From Cryptococcus deneoformans JEC21 (Eukaryota > Basidiomycota > Tremellomycetes > Tremellales > Cryptococcaceae): 64,000 nucleotides of DNA. Position 1 is the stretch's first letter. Every line of letters begins with the position of its first letter. Of this stretch, positions 11,632 to 22,786 are shown one piece after another. The notes below the pieces were generated by a model. The model searched no databases. It was given only the letters and a program-made list of their open reading frames with translations, and was not told where the DNA came from. The position numbers were made by a program, and so were the translations under genes. The stretch is from NCBI RefSeq assembly GCF_000091045.1, contig NC_006685.1, forward strand, positions 835,701 through 899,700, given 5' to 3'.

Positions 11632-12121
11632 TGTAAGTGCAGAGCCCTTACCACCACTCGTTCTCACCATATGATAGGATTTATCCCTATGCATTGGTCG
11701 ATGTTGGTAGGTGAGATTTGATGCCGAAACGCGTCTTTCGGACTTCGCCGAAACGCGGCATCGAGCTCTGTCCGGCCTTATCCTATGCATGATATTTATT
11801 CTCATGCATAGGACCGGCAAATTGCTTCCGAAACGCGGCAGCGGACTTCGCCGGATCTCTGCCCCTTTTTTCGATGGACTTCTGTTTGTTTCCTCATACA
11901 TTCATATATATATATATATATATATTGGTACATAGTTATAGTTCTCCTTTTACCTAGCAAACTTAATGCATATTCCGGTGCTAGTTTGTGTCCATTCAGA
12001 CAACTATAACTATCTTACACCTCTACGAACGCTCTCCTCGAACGCTTTCTCGAACCTCATTTCCCCTTCGAACGCTCAACGAACCCTGTCCGAACGCAGT
12101 GAGGCACCCACAGTGCCTACA
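11632..12121 (+). repeat. G2 LTR (490 bp)
   Basis: Begins TGTAAGTGCAGAGCCC and ends CAGTGCCTACA. It is of the subtype with GCTAGTTTG rather than GCTAGTTTCG. The right neighbour is a short G2 gag start in the opposite orientation, so this is one half of a head-to-head pair. Confidence 0.8.
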
Positions 12122-12223
12122 GACGCGGTCGACCAGACGCGCGAGTAACTCCGTTGGAGAGTCTTGAGCTGATTTGGGCATGGTGGGTATGGTGTAAAAG
12201 GTAGGTGCTAGTTTCGAAAAAAG
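12122..12223 (-). pseudogene. G2 leader and first gag codons
   Basis: About 100 bp corresponding on the minus strand to the G2 leader and the first 20 or so gag codons (MPKSAQDSPTELLARLVDRV). It is fused directly to the end of the plus-oriented G2 LTR. It shows that the neighbouring LTR at 12224 was a 5' LTR of a minus-strand G2 whose remainder is gone. Confidence 0.75.
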
Positions 12224-12726
12224 TGTAGGCACTGGGGTGTGCCTCACTGCGTTCGGTTGGCGTTCAAGAAGGATGGGCGTTCGTGGTATAGGTCTAGAGG
12301 GCGTTCGGATGCGTTCGAGGAAGCGTTCGGTGTTTGTTTATAGTTATAGTGGTCTACTGGATGCGAAACTAGCAATGGTTGATATGCATGAGTTTCGCTT
12401 AGAGAAAGGGAAAACTATAACTATGTATGAGATCTATATATATATATATGTATGGATGTATGCAGAAACAAACAGAAGTCCATCGAAAAAAAGGGGCAGA
12501 GATCCGGCGAAGTCCGCCGCCACGTTTCGGCAGCAATTGCCGGTCCTATGCATGAGAATAAAATATCATGCATAGGATAAGGCCGGACAGAGCTCGATGC
12601 CGCGTTTCGGCGAAGTCNGAAAAACGCGTTTCGGCATCAAATCTCACCTACCAACATCGACCAATGCATAGGAATAAATCCTACCATATGGTGAGAATGA
12701 ATGGTGGTAAGGGCTCTGCACTTACA
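12224..12726 (-). repeat. G2 LTR (503 bp), 5' LTR of a deleted copy
   Basis: TGTAGGCAC...CTTACA ends, same subtype as 6833-7335. One N at 12618. Right of it G1 integrase sequence resumes (ATAGTCGAAACTG). Comparing with the intact G1 shows about 660 bp of G1 missing between 11631 and 12727. Confidence 0.8.
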
Positions 12727-13682
12727 ATAGTCGAAACTGTGTGATTGCGGTAGCGGCCCCACGAAATCTATGCCTATGTCGGAGAATTTGGCGGGAGGAA
12801 CTGGTAATGAGTGTAGTAGTCCGGGAGGTTTAGTGGTGGTAGCTTTGGATGTCTGACAGGCTGGGCAAGTGCTGACAAAGACCTTTACGTCACTAGCCAT
12901 ACCATCCCAGAAGTACTTACAATGCAATAGTTCAAGTGTTTTCTCCACCCCGAAATGGCCCATCGCATCGTGGCATTCCTGCAGGCACTGTTCTCGCAAG
13001 GTTAGTACGTCGGGAATGCAGAGCCGGTCCTCATATGTCAGCACCGTCCTGACCCCCCGTGCTCCGTTGACTTCGGTAGTGCGGACACCCGGAGGACAGN
13101 GGTCCACTTCCCTCCAAATACTCATTACCGGGTCCTGCCCATACCCTTCAGCTACTTCATCTAGGAAGGTTGCGTTTGGTGAGAGAACCATCATGGTGAG
13201 GGCGTTGACTTGGGCGTCGGAGTTGCGGAGCCGGGAGAAAGCGTCGGCGATGACATTAGTGGCCCCTGGAATATGGGAAATCTGGAGGTCGTAATCGGNG
13301 AGCACTAGTAGCCACCGCTTCTGACGTTCGGACAGATTTGGTTGTTGAAAGAACCACTTGAGAGTCACATGGTCCGTCATGACATGCACCGGGACGCCGA
13401 GAAGTAGAGGCCGCCACTCTTTGAGGGCGTGGATGATGGCGCATAACTCTTTTTCGTGTACCGGATAATTTCGTTCGGCGGTGGTGAGAGAGCGGGAATT
13501 GTAGGCGATAGGTTGAGCGTTGTCAGGGGATAAACCCGTGCCCAACCAGGCACCGAGGCCGGTATTGCTTGCGTCGGTGAAAAGGTAGAGATTGGTTTGA
13601 CCTGCAAGGATAGCTTCATGGGAAAGGGGGGACAGACCTGTGATACGTGCCACCATTTCCTTCAGCGCCTCAAACACATCTT
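12727..13682 (-). pseudogene. G1 pol: RNase H to integrase N-part
   Basis: The minus strand encodes the RNase H core (LFTDASNTGLGAW, NYPVHEKELCAI, VMTDHVTLKWF) and the integrase zinc finger (CPACQTSK) up to the first catalytic Asp segment IGIDFVGPLPQ, then stops at the G2 LTR. Two N bases at 13100 and 13299. It is part of the old G1 copy that spans 11.5-26.3 kb, interrupted at 13683 by an L4 LTR. Confidence 0.8.
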
Positions 13683-14099
13683 TGTAACAACCCAGGGGGG
13701 ATGTTCACTGAAAGAGTTCGGCTTGATTTGATTGAAAGAGAGACGGCTGGAACACGACTGTTGTCTAGTCGGTGGCAAGGAAAGAGGTAGTTGGATTGTC
13801 CGGGCGCAGAAGCGGTCTATGAGTTTGCATATGTTTGTTGATCACTGGGCAGAGTGTCAACGAAGCTATAATTAAAGCACTCAAAAGAACTACAGCAGGT
13901 CNCGGACAACCAAAGGAAAAGGGCTCTCTTTCTAAAGATAAAGAAAAGAGGCTTTTCCTTGCTGCAAATTCCTTTGAGGCCTGTGAGGAGCGCGCAAAAT
14001 AAACGGAATCAAAATAAGAGAAAAGCGGCAGCAAATCTATGTATGAAGTGAAACAGACCTTGGGATCATAATGACCGTGTTTGGCATGCATGCCTTACA
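13683..14099. mobile_element. L4 solo LTR (417 bp), TSD ATCTT
   Basis: Bounded by TGTAACAACCC and ATGCCTTACA (TG...CA). The 5-bp duplication ATCTT is at 13678-13682 and 14100-14104, and G1 sequence is continuous across the site when the insert is removed. A second copy is at 22199-22786. Orientation is uncertain because no coding region or polypurine tract is attached. One N at 13902. Confidence 0.85.
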
Positions 14100-14104
14100 A
14101 TCTT

Positions 14105-14496
14105 GCGCCGACGTTGTCCACTTCCATACCCAACTCAGTGATTCTAATCGCTCGGCTGGGAGGCCCTTAGCTAGTTGACGTTTACGGGATTCATACGCTT
14201 TCTCTGCTGTCTTGTTCGGAGGGAGAAGAGCCATGAGAACGGACATCTTGGTGGCAATGTGTGGGATGAATTTGCGTAAATACTGGAGAAGGCCAAGAAA
14301 AGATCGGAGGTCTTTCACACAACCAGGAGATGGCCATGCGCGTAGTGCTTCGACTTTCTTCGGATCTGGCCCAATGTGATTGGGGGAGATTACGTGGCCC
14401 AGGAAGGATACTGAGTCGACAAAAAATTTCGACTTGCTAGGCAAGCAAACAAACCCGCTGTTACGTAAAGCCGTGAGAACCGCGCGGATATTTTTC
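14105..14496 (-). pseudogene. G1 pol: RT thumb/connection segment
   Basis: Encodes the G1 segment from about ALRNSGFVCLPSKSKFF to LSWVWKWTTSAQD on the minus strand, continuous with 12727-13682 across the L4 insertion. It ends at the P1 insertion with the 8-bp duplicated target. Confidence 0.8.
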
Positions 14497-14845
14497 CACC
14501 CCTGTATAGTTATAAGTATGCTTCTAAAAAATGTAAAAATGGTTCCGTTAATATGGCTAAGAAGCGTGCTCATTATGGGATTAGTTTTACTAATCATCGA
14601 TTAGATGTTGTGTTTTATTACTCTTGCATGGAGTAGAATCCAATGCATAGAGTACCACCGCTGGATAGTACTGACTTGGGGCTACATGTACATATAATTA
14701 TCATCAAGGTTGAAAGTCATGCATATAGACCTTGTAGTATATGACCTTTTACTATGGAGCATAGCTCTAGTAGCTAGTACGTAGGTAATGGTCTGCTTGC
14801 CGGCGGTGAGCCCCGCTGCCGGCCGAATGATAATAATAAATAATG
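14497..14845 (+). repeat. P1 left terminal inverted repeat
   Basis: Matches the reverse complement of the right terminus with a few substitutions and small indels. It includes the conserved stretches GGTTCCGTTAATATGGCTAA and GTGAGCCCCGCTGCCGGCC. The inner limit is approximate. Confidence 0.8.
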
Positions 14846-16535
14846 TTTATTTATCACTGCACGTCCCGCTGTCTTACTGTCTTTCTTTTAATCTCCTTCT
14901 ATACTTCTCAGCCGTCACTTTTAGCTATTAGACTATACTTCTTCCGTCAGAATTTCTGAGCCATAGTATTTTTTTGTATTCTCTTGACGTCTACTTATCA
15001 CTTCATCGGAACTCAGTCAAGACTGGACATTGGCCCAATACACCAAAAGCGCGAAGAGGCAGCCATCAGGTAAAGTATTGTAGAGGGCTTTGTAGCTGAC
15101 TCGGAACCATAGGCAGTCATGTGGTAGTCAACTGGTAAACACTCCATTATGAATACTTTTTACTCCTTGGATGCTCTGACGAATGTCCATCAGCAAGCTA
15201 TAGCAAGTCGTCCTGCTGTACATTTACTACTTGAGCTCTGGACGGAGCTCTCAAACCTAGATGAACACACCTTTTTACTTGGCGAATGCGGTTGAGAGCT
15301 ACGTTGCTACTCCCCATTTGTGCTGATGTCAACAGAACTGTATCGTCAACGGGGCTTACGTTCTCTGATGATGAAAGCAAATACAGCTGGTGCAACATTC
15401 CAGGTACTGGCATACAGCGCTGCCTCCTTTGCACCGAACGAAAACTATGTCCTTGCTGCTTTTACCACTCATGTAAAAATCTCTACAATTTGACAATTAT
15501 TATACAATGCAGTTGATAAATTCGAGAGTTGATGACATTATAGAAAGATGGTGATGCAGAGCCCTCGATCTGCCATTTAAATCCCCTTTCCTCCTTCCTC
15601 ATCAAACGAACTGTGATTCTCGAACTCTTCGACGGCATACTGTCTCACTGTTGAAGCTACCTTCATGCCCCCGTTCAACATCATCCTTGTTCGACTTGAC
15701 TGATAAGCTGTTGGCTTTTTACTTTCGGCGGTTATGGTGGGCGGTTGCTTCCTTGCGCCTTTCATTGGGTGAAAATATCTATCAACAGCAACCTCCAGAT
15801 TTTTGCGAGATGATGAGCATGGTGGAATTCCACAGTTTCAGCGTGGAGGTGATGAACAGCTGTCCTATCTGTCCCCTGCCCTACGCTGTACGAATCATGA
15901 ATGTGAAAGACCTCTAAGTTTCTCCTTATGTATTCTTTGACTGACCATAGCTATAGACTCTTTGTATTAGGCGCTCGATATATTTGATCAACCAGACACC
16001 TTTCTTCATTAGTCTATCAGAATTGCCCAAGACCGACGGGGTTTTCATTGCCTCTCAGGACAGGCAACTCTCCGGAAGAGGAAGACGAGTTAGAACAAAG
16101 ATGAGTTAGAACATTCATTATCGAATGGATTGATGTTTTATGCCGTATCTTCGAGATTGGTGACTATTATCGATGGGTATGTTGAAGCTTCTAATTTCAT
16201 TTACGTTTTCTGGCAAACTGTTCATTCGTAAAGTAAACTCGCTCGACGAGGTGAAGCAGGAGACGCTCGCTTGGGTGTATCAGCTTGTGTTGTCGAGCTG
16301 TCTTTATGAACGAGATTAATGACCTCTGATCCTATTAGGACCATATCTCTCTGCCTTGTCCACAGTAGACGTTTATATCAATCGCAACCTCTGAGATAGA
16401 TACCTTTAAAGTCATATCCTACTCCCCGTTCTTCACATTACATTTCAGACACATGATGGTAGATGTTTAGTCGGGCTTGGTGTTGTGGTAACGTACTTAG
16501 CTAATGGCATGAGGGATAAATATAAATTTCTTCAG
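14846..16535. other. P1 interior, no recognised gene
   Basis: About 1.7 kb without a long open frame. A short frame from ATG 15149 (about 51 codons, ending ...TFLLGECG) and a few minus-strand frames near 15434 and 15765 look gene-like but I do not recognise them. They may be further captured exons or non-coding sequence. Confidence 0.4.
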
Positions 16536-16876
16536 GTGCTGAGGGATCTGAGGGTGTTATGCCAGGCGCCAACGTCGTATCTGAGAGTGAAAATAAGAAG
16601 TGGGCATTGCTTAACTGGAGACTGAAGAAGGTCGAAGAGGAGGATGGTGGAATGTCTGGCAATGAAGAGATGGGCATGACTGTATTCTTGCTCAAGTTTG
16701 GTGAAGGCATGGGTAAGTTACTATTCCGTTTCTGGTCGCAGAATTGCTGCCAACGACTACTTCAGAGGAAGTCCCCGTTTCTCGACTATATATTTCTGCC
16801 CTTACTACTGGCCTCTCTTACTTCATTGGCAGTGTTGGAGGAGGCCTTATCCCCCTCATTCCTTACATGGAAATAA
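16536..16876 (+). pseudogene. Captured fragment resembling vacuolar iron transporter (CCC1/VIT1)
   Basis: Exon A (16536-16712) follows a TTCTTCAG acceptor and encodes a charged segment ending MTVFLLKFGEGM. A 53-bp GTAAGT...CAG intron (16713-16765) is flanked so that phase is kept. Exon B (16766-16876) continues EEVPVSRLYISALTTGLSYF and then GGLIPLIPYME, a hydrophobic helix. In fungal CCC1-type transporters a D/F-rich 'FLL+FGxG' stretch is followed by SALTxGLSYFxGGLIPLxPY, so order and spacing fit. The segment stops at the right TIR. N-terminal transmembrane helices are not visible, and SVG is inserted before GGLIPL. This is recognition from family memory, not from a search. Confidence 0.6.
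16713..16765 (+). other. Spliceosomal intron in captured fragment
   Basis: GTAAGT at 16713 and CAG at 16763-16765 give 53 bp, a usual fungal length. Removal joins G and AG into one Glu codon and keeps the frame between FGEGM and EVPVSRLY. Confidence 0.6.
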
Positions 16877-17212
16877 ACATTAAAATTATCATTCGGCCGG
16901 CAGCGGGGCTCACCACCGGCAAGCGGACCACTACCTACGTACTAACTATGCTCCATAGTAAAAGGCCATATACTACAAGTCCATATGCATGACTTTCGAC
17001 CTTGATGATAATTATATGTACATGTAGCCCCAAGCCAGTACTATCCAGCGGTGGTACTCTATGCATTGGATTCTACTCCATGCAAGAAAAATAAAACACA
17101 ACATCTGATCAACGATTAGTAAAACTAATCCCATAATGAGCACGCTTCTTAGCCATATTAACGGAACCATTTTTACATTTTTTAGAGGCATACTTATAAC
17201 TATACAGGGGTG
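16870..17212 (-). repeat. P1 right terminal inverted repeat
   Basis: Inverted partner of 14497-14845. Its outer 25 bases match the left end exactly apart from the strand; the inner limit is approximate and abuts the captured exon. Confidence 0.8.
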
Positions 17213-17220
17213 TATTTTTC

Positions 17221-17800
17221 GCTAAGTCAGAGTCGGTCGCACCCCAAATGATGATATCATCGACATAAGCTTCACAACAAACGCTGATGAGGTTACGTAA
17301 AGCCTCGTTGAGGCGGTGTTGTTGTGTTGCCGGCGAGTTGCACGCACCTTGCGGCATCACAACCCATTCGTATAAACTCCAGGGAGTGCTGATTGCCGTT
17401 TTCTCAATATCGGGCTCGTGCATGAGCATCTGAAAAAATGCATCGGTAAGGTCGAGTTTGGCGAAAGCCTTGCCACGGGCGGGGCGCGTTGGAGAATGTC
17501 GTCAATGTTGGGAACCGGGGTTCGATCTTTAACCGTAACACTGTTGAGGCCGCGAAAATCGCAGAGGAACCGGAATTTGCCATTTTCTTTCTTAATGAGG
17601 AAAGCAGGGGCGGCCCAAGGGGAACTGGATGGACGGAGGCGGCCTGCGGTACGGTGTTTCTCGATTTCTTGTCGAAGGGTGTCACGCCACGCTAACGGTA
17701 CTCGAAATCCAGCTCGAGCGACAGGCATCGCATCAGGAAGAATGTTTATTCGGTGGCGGACTTGGGAGGTGGACGAACAAATGGGCGGGTAGTGGGAGAC
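17221..17800 (-). pseudogene. G1 pol: RT N-part with frameshift
   Basis: Minus strand encodes GRLRPSSSPWAAPAFLIKKE, the FLCDFRGLNSVTVKDR core and AYVDDIIIWG of G1 RT. Near 17474-17486 an extra base compared with the intact copy (54346-54360) shifts the frame between DILQRA and AKLDL-type codons, so RT is broken. It ends at 17800 where L3 is inserted (TSD GAGAC, 17796-17800). Confidence 0.8.
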
Positions 17801-17956
17801 TGTAAGTGCAGAGCACTATACTCATTTATTCTCTATGCATGCAGTCTTTGTGCATGCATCCTCCTATGCATATTGCATATGCAGGAATTTATGCATTGCA
17901 TTTACATGCAGGAATTTATGCAGTGCATTTACATGCATGCATTCCCATGTATAAGC
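17801..17956 (+). repeat. L3 solo LTR, left part (split by C1)
   Basis: Starts TGTAAGTGCAGAGCAC. With 23461-23737 it makes a 433-bp solo LTR inserted in G1. The duplication GAGAC is at 17796-17800 and 23738-23742. C1 inserted at TAAGC (17952-17956). Confidence 0.85.
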
Positions 17957-18232
17957 TGTCAGATGTAGAGTTGTCTAGAGAGAGCTTGAGCACGCTGTGT
18001 CGATTGCCAGAGATGTCTAAGTTGCATGGAAACTATTCTACAATCCTTTGTCTTTATTTGTTTCGATATTGTAAGTGTTCTGGCTTATGTAATCTAAACT
18101 CCCCTTCTTCCCATGCCACCACCAACAATTCCCATGCCTCCACCAACAATTCCCATGCCTCCACTAACAATTCCCATGCCTCCAGATCCCTACTGATCTC
18201 TCCAGATCCAGGTTGGATCAATCATTCTGACA
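17957..18232 (-). repeat. C1 3' LTR (276 bp)
   Basis: Read against 23180-23455 I see no difference. It contains about three and a half copies of a 21-bp unit with core AACAATTCCCATGCCTCCAC at roughly 18116-18184. Confidence 0.9.
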
Positions 18233-18243
18233 CTCCCCCTTGA
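18233..18243 (-). other. C1 polypurine tract
   Basis: On the minus strand AAGGGGGAG lies immediately before the 3' LTR, the standard position for the plus-strand primer. Confidence 0.75.
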
Positions 18244-21200
18244 TCCAACCTCTGCATTCCAAGGAGATGGCACAACTTGACAAAAGCTTCAGCTGGAAGG
18301 CTCTTTGTCAGAAGATCAGCAATGTTTTCCACTGATGGGACATGGGCAAGTGAGATAGCCTTATCCTCAACCTTCTCTCGAATGAAATGATGCCTCATAT
18401 CAATGTGTTTAGACTTTTCATGGTTCACTGGATTCTTTGACAAGGCAATGGCCCCAGCATTGTCATTGAGCAGCTGGAGTGGCTGATCACCCAGGCCAAG
18501 TCCTATATCATCCAAGAGCAGCCTTAGCCAAATAGCCTGCTTTGCTGCATCAGCGGAGGCCATGTATTCGGCCTCTGTGGTTGAGAGAGCCACAGTAGGT
18601 TGCCTCTTTGACTTCCAGCCAACTACACCTCCATATATCTTGAAAACATAACCAGTGGTGGACCTCCTTGTGTCAAGGTCTCCTCCCCAATCTGCATCAA
18701 CGTATCCCAGTGCAACTCGCTTGCTTGAGTGGGCATCAAAGGTCAATGAAAGATCTGAAGTGCCTCTGATATACCTCAGACAATGTTTCGCTGCAAGCCA
18801 ATGGGACTCATTCCATTTGCTGATGAATCTTGACAGAACACTTGCTGCATGGGCTAGATCTGGCCGTGTCACTGTTGCTGCATAGAGAATAGAGCCCACT
18901 AGCTTTGGATATGGTCGATGTTGTGCTAGCTCATGCTCTTGATCTGTTGCTGGAATCGGTTTGAAGCCTGAAGGAAGAGGCGTCTTTGCTGGATTGCAAT
19001 TGGACATGTCAAAGCGGTCAAGCAGGGACTCCATATAATGCTCCTGGGAGAGATAGAGTTTCTTCTGTGGCCTGTCCTGGTATATATTGATGCCCAGGAA
19101 GTAGCCAGCAGGCCCAGAGTCAGAGCACTCAAATTTGCTGTTAAGTGCCTGCTTGAATTCGTCCAATGTCTTTCTTGAATTGCAGGCAATGAGCTGATCA
19201 TCCACATGGACAGAGAGCATGAGCAATTCCCCCTCACAACGTCGAACATAGAAGCAGGGGTCAGCTCTGGTTGGCTTCAGCCCTTGAGACTTTAACCACT
19301 GATCAAGTGCTTTGTTGAAACATCTTGGTGACTGTCGCAACCCATAGAGTGACTTGTTCAAGAGTAGGATCTTGTTTGCTGGGATGTCGCTTCCTTCTGG
19401 TGCTTCAAGATAGATGGTTTCTTCGAGATCGCCATTGAGAAAGGCTGCCTTGATATCCACCTGGTCACATTCCATGTCAAGATGGTTGACCAGAGAGAGG
19501 AATACCCTAATCGAGTCTTTGTGGGCAACAGCAGAGAAGACCTCATTGTAATCAATTCCAGCCTTTTGAGAAAATCCTTTGGCAACCCATCTTGCCTTGT
19601 ATGCTGCTGGTTTCCCTGTTGTCCCATCAATCTTCCTGGTATAAACCCATCTTGCCTTCAGGACCCTCTGTCCTGGTGCCCTATCCACCACCTTCCACAC
19701 ATTATACTTCTCCATCTTTTCCAATTCTTCCATCATAGCCTGATGCCACTGCTCCCCCTCGCCTGACTGAATAGCGTCTCTGTAGGTATTGGGTGTGTTG
19801 ATTGCCATAGCATTCAGAGCTGTTGCGATAGTACCCCAGGTCTCTGGATTGTCAGTCAGGGCAAGAGGATCAATGGATGAAACATCACTGTTTGTCTCTT
19901 CTGATGCGTTGGATGATGGTGATGCCTCAGGTTGTTGCTGTATTCCAGTGTCATACCTTGCCAGCCTACGAAGAAGCTCCATGGGTGATTGATGCTCAGC
20001 TGGAACTGCTCTAGGTCTTACTTCATCCTGAGGATTCACTTCCATGGGGGCAGGGATGATTCTGTCAGGTATTTCTGCCAATGGATCTTGAGCATGTGTT
20101 GATGTGTCTCTGTTCTTGTTGTCATCCCACTCCTCCAGCCTAAGAATACTCCCCCTTGCTGGCATCTTGGAATGAGGAATGTCCAGCTTCTTTGGCAAAA
20201 TGGTATCCCTTGACACCTTGATCTTCTTGTCTTCATCATCCAGAATTCGATAACTGGAAGTGCTGCTATCACTGGCATACCCCATAAACCTTCCTTGTCG
20301 ATAGCGAGGCTTCAATTTGTTGGTGTTGGTATAATCCCTAAAGAAAATCTTTTCTCCAAATGCGTGAAGTTGAGTGAACAACAGTTTCTTGCCATACCAG
20401 CGTTCAAAGGGAATTCCATTGTTGGAGTCAAAGGAGCAGTTGCGAGAGAAGGCAATGTATTTAGCAGCCTCACCCCAGAAGCTAGCTGGCAGTCCAGTCT
20501 CCACAAGCAAAGTTCTCACACCATTGAGGATAGTAAGATGCGCCCTCTCCACTCTCCCATTCTGTGCATGAGCATCAGGTGGCACCATGACATGCTCAAT
20601 CCCTTTCTCCCTGATATACCTCTGGAATGCTGCTGATGTAAATTCTCCGCCCCTATCAGACCGAATAGATTGAACCTTATGACCAGTCTGAGTTTCAGCA
20701 TGATTGACAAAGTTTTTGAAACTCTGCAGTGTCTCAGACTTCATTCTCATCAAGGTGAGGGAAATCCGGTGGCTGTAATCATCATAGACAGTCAGGAAGT
20801 ATCGCATACCTCCCTTGGAAGCGACTGGTGCTGGTCCCCAGATGTCGATATGCAATAGTTCAAGTGGCCTGGAAGCTCTGATGTTGGGTTCAGGTGGTGA
20901 AGGAAGTCGCCCAGTTTTCCCCTTAATACACGCTTCACAATAGAAATCTTTGGTATCACCAGCATTTGCATTCTTCAATTGATTATTCTGACCAAGTCTC
21001 CCTTCTTTTGCAAGCCTAACCACTTTCTCAATCCCCAAATGCCCTAGCTTATGATGCCATTCTGAGAGAGTATCAGCCAGTTGAACAGGATAGGCATGGC
21101 CAGATGGATCTACCTGCAGGGAGTAGGCACCATCTTTGAATGGGGCAGACAAGCAGACCTGGTTAGATTGATCAAAAAGTTCACCTTTACTGCTGCTGAA

Positions 21201-22198
21201 TGCCCAGTGGAAACCAGATGGGACCTTGTTAACAGCGAGAAGGTTGCACTGGAGTTGGGGAACATGGAGGACTTGCTGAAGAGTGGTAGCTCCAATGGTC
21301 ATAGTTCCCTGGCCAGCGACTGGAAGAATAGTGCCATTACCAATCTTTACACTTCTGACAGTTGTTGCTGGCCCATAGTTGTGAAGTAAGCCTTTGTTGC
21401 TAACCATGTGGTGTGAAGCCCCTGAGTCCACTATGAAGGAGTTGTCATGGAAACAGGTTGTAGTTGCTGCTACAGCATGGAAGGTAGATGCCAGCTCCTC
21501 TGCCTTAGCAGACTCACCGGTACCCACCCTAGCCTGACCTGACTGACTGTGGTTATTGCTGAACTTCCTGAGAGAGCAGTCTCTGGTATTGTGAGTAGGC
21601 ACTTTATGGATACTGCACCATTTCTCAGTCCATTCCCTTGGCTTGGCCCTTCTATTGCTTTTGTTGCCTTGGGTGTGACTCTCCTGCACCCTGTTAGCCA
21701 TTGCTACCTCCTCACTGGACCTCCTTGTCCACTCAGCTTGGACTGCTGCCTGCACAGCCGAAGAGGTAAGTGGTTCCCTCAGCCAGAGAGTTTGCTTGAC
21801 AGTGGTGAATGATTCTGGAAGAGCTAGGGTCATGGCATAGGCAAGCATTCGGTCCGAGAGGTTCTCACCACTGCTGTTGATCTGAGCATGGGCTGATCTG
21901 ATTTCTGCCATGCGCTTGTTTGGGTCTTCTCCTTCAATGACAGGGGATATCCACATTTGTTGCAAAAGTTGAGCCTGTCTTGCGCCCACTGCTGCTGAGT
22001 ACTGGGATTTGAGCTCCTCCCAGAGTGCTGAGCTGTCTGCTGTCTCTACAGATCGTATGTTGGCAGGGAGGGATGCCTGGACTTCTGGTGAGAGTGATTT
22101 GATAAGAAGGGCAAAAGCTTGCCTGGACCTCTTGTACTTCTCCTTGTCCTCTTTGGAGGACATGCTGTCAAGGCTGACTGGAGTACCAATCTCCAGGT

Positions 22199-22786
22199 TG
22201 TAACAACCCAGGGGGGATGTTCACTGAAGAGTTCGGCTTGATTTGATTGAAAGAGAGACGGCTGGAACACGACTGTTGTCTAGTCGGTGGCAAGGAAAGA
22301 GGTAGTTGGATTGTCCGGGCGCAGAAGCGGTCTATGAGTTTGCATATGTTGTTGATCACTGGGCAGAGTGTCAACGAAGCTATAATTAAAGCACTCAAAA
22401 GAACTACAGCAGGTCGCGGACAACCAAAGGAAAAGGGCTCTCTTTCTAAAGAATAAAGAAGAAGTTACAAGCATACCTGGGCAGAGTGTCAACGAAGCTA
22501 TAATTACTAAAGTCCGCCCAGTTAGCATAAAACCACAATCCAATTAGGAAGTGGGACTCACAAGCACTCAAAAGAACTACAGCAGGTCGCGGACAACCAA
22601 AGGAAAAGGGCTCTCTTTCTAAAGATAAAGAAAAGAGGCTTTTCCTTGCTGCAAATTCCTTTGAGGCCTGTGAGGAGCGCGCAAAATAAACGGAATCAAA
22701 ATAAGAGAAAAGCGGCAGCAAATCTATGTATGAAGTGAAACAGACCTTGGGATCATAATGACCGTGTTTGGCATGCATGCCTTACA
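22199..22786. mobile_element. L4 solo LTR (588 bp), TSD CAGGT
   Basis: Same TGTAACAACCC...ATGCCTTACA ends as 13683-14099. CAGGT is duplicated at 22194-22198 and 22787-22791, and excision restores the C1 frame. It is about 170 bp longer than the other copy because a segment starting GGGCAGAGTGTCAACGAAGC is partly repeated with extra sequence around 22450-22570. Confidence 0.88.

Larger units (their letters stand above)
14497..17212. mobile_element. P1: DNA transposon with long TIRs and 8-bp TSD
   Basis: The element is 2716 bp. It begins CACCCCTGTATAGTTATAAG and ends with the exact reverse complement of that. The two ends stay alignable as inverted repeats for roughly 340 bp. TATTTTTC is duplicated at 14489-14496 and 17213-17220, and removing the insert restores G1 reverse transcriptase. 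An 8-bp duplication is typical of hAT, P and KDZ-type elements and near that of Mutator; the ends do not let me choose among them. No transposase frame is visible, so it is non-autonomous. Its right half holds an intron-split segment resembling an iron transporter. Confidence 0.85.

Noticed and set aside
12618..13902. Single N positions (12618, 13100, 13299, 13902) as biological features
   Set aside because: They are ambiguous base calls clustered in one repeat-rich stretch and show assembly uncertainty only.
15149..15305. Short plus-strand frame in P1 (about 51 codons) as a transposase remnant
   Set aside because: No catalytic motif or recognised domain is visible; too short to call.
18116..18184. 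CRISPR-like repeats
   Set aside because: The units are 21 bp, directly adjacent with no spacers, and belong to the C1 LTR.
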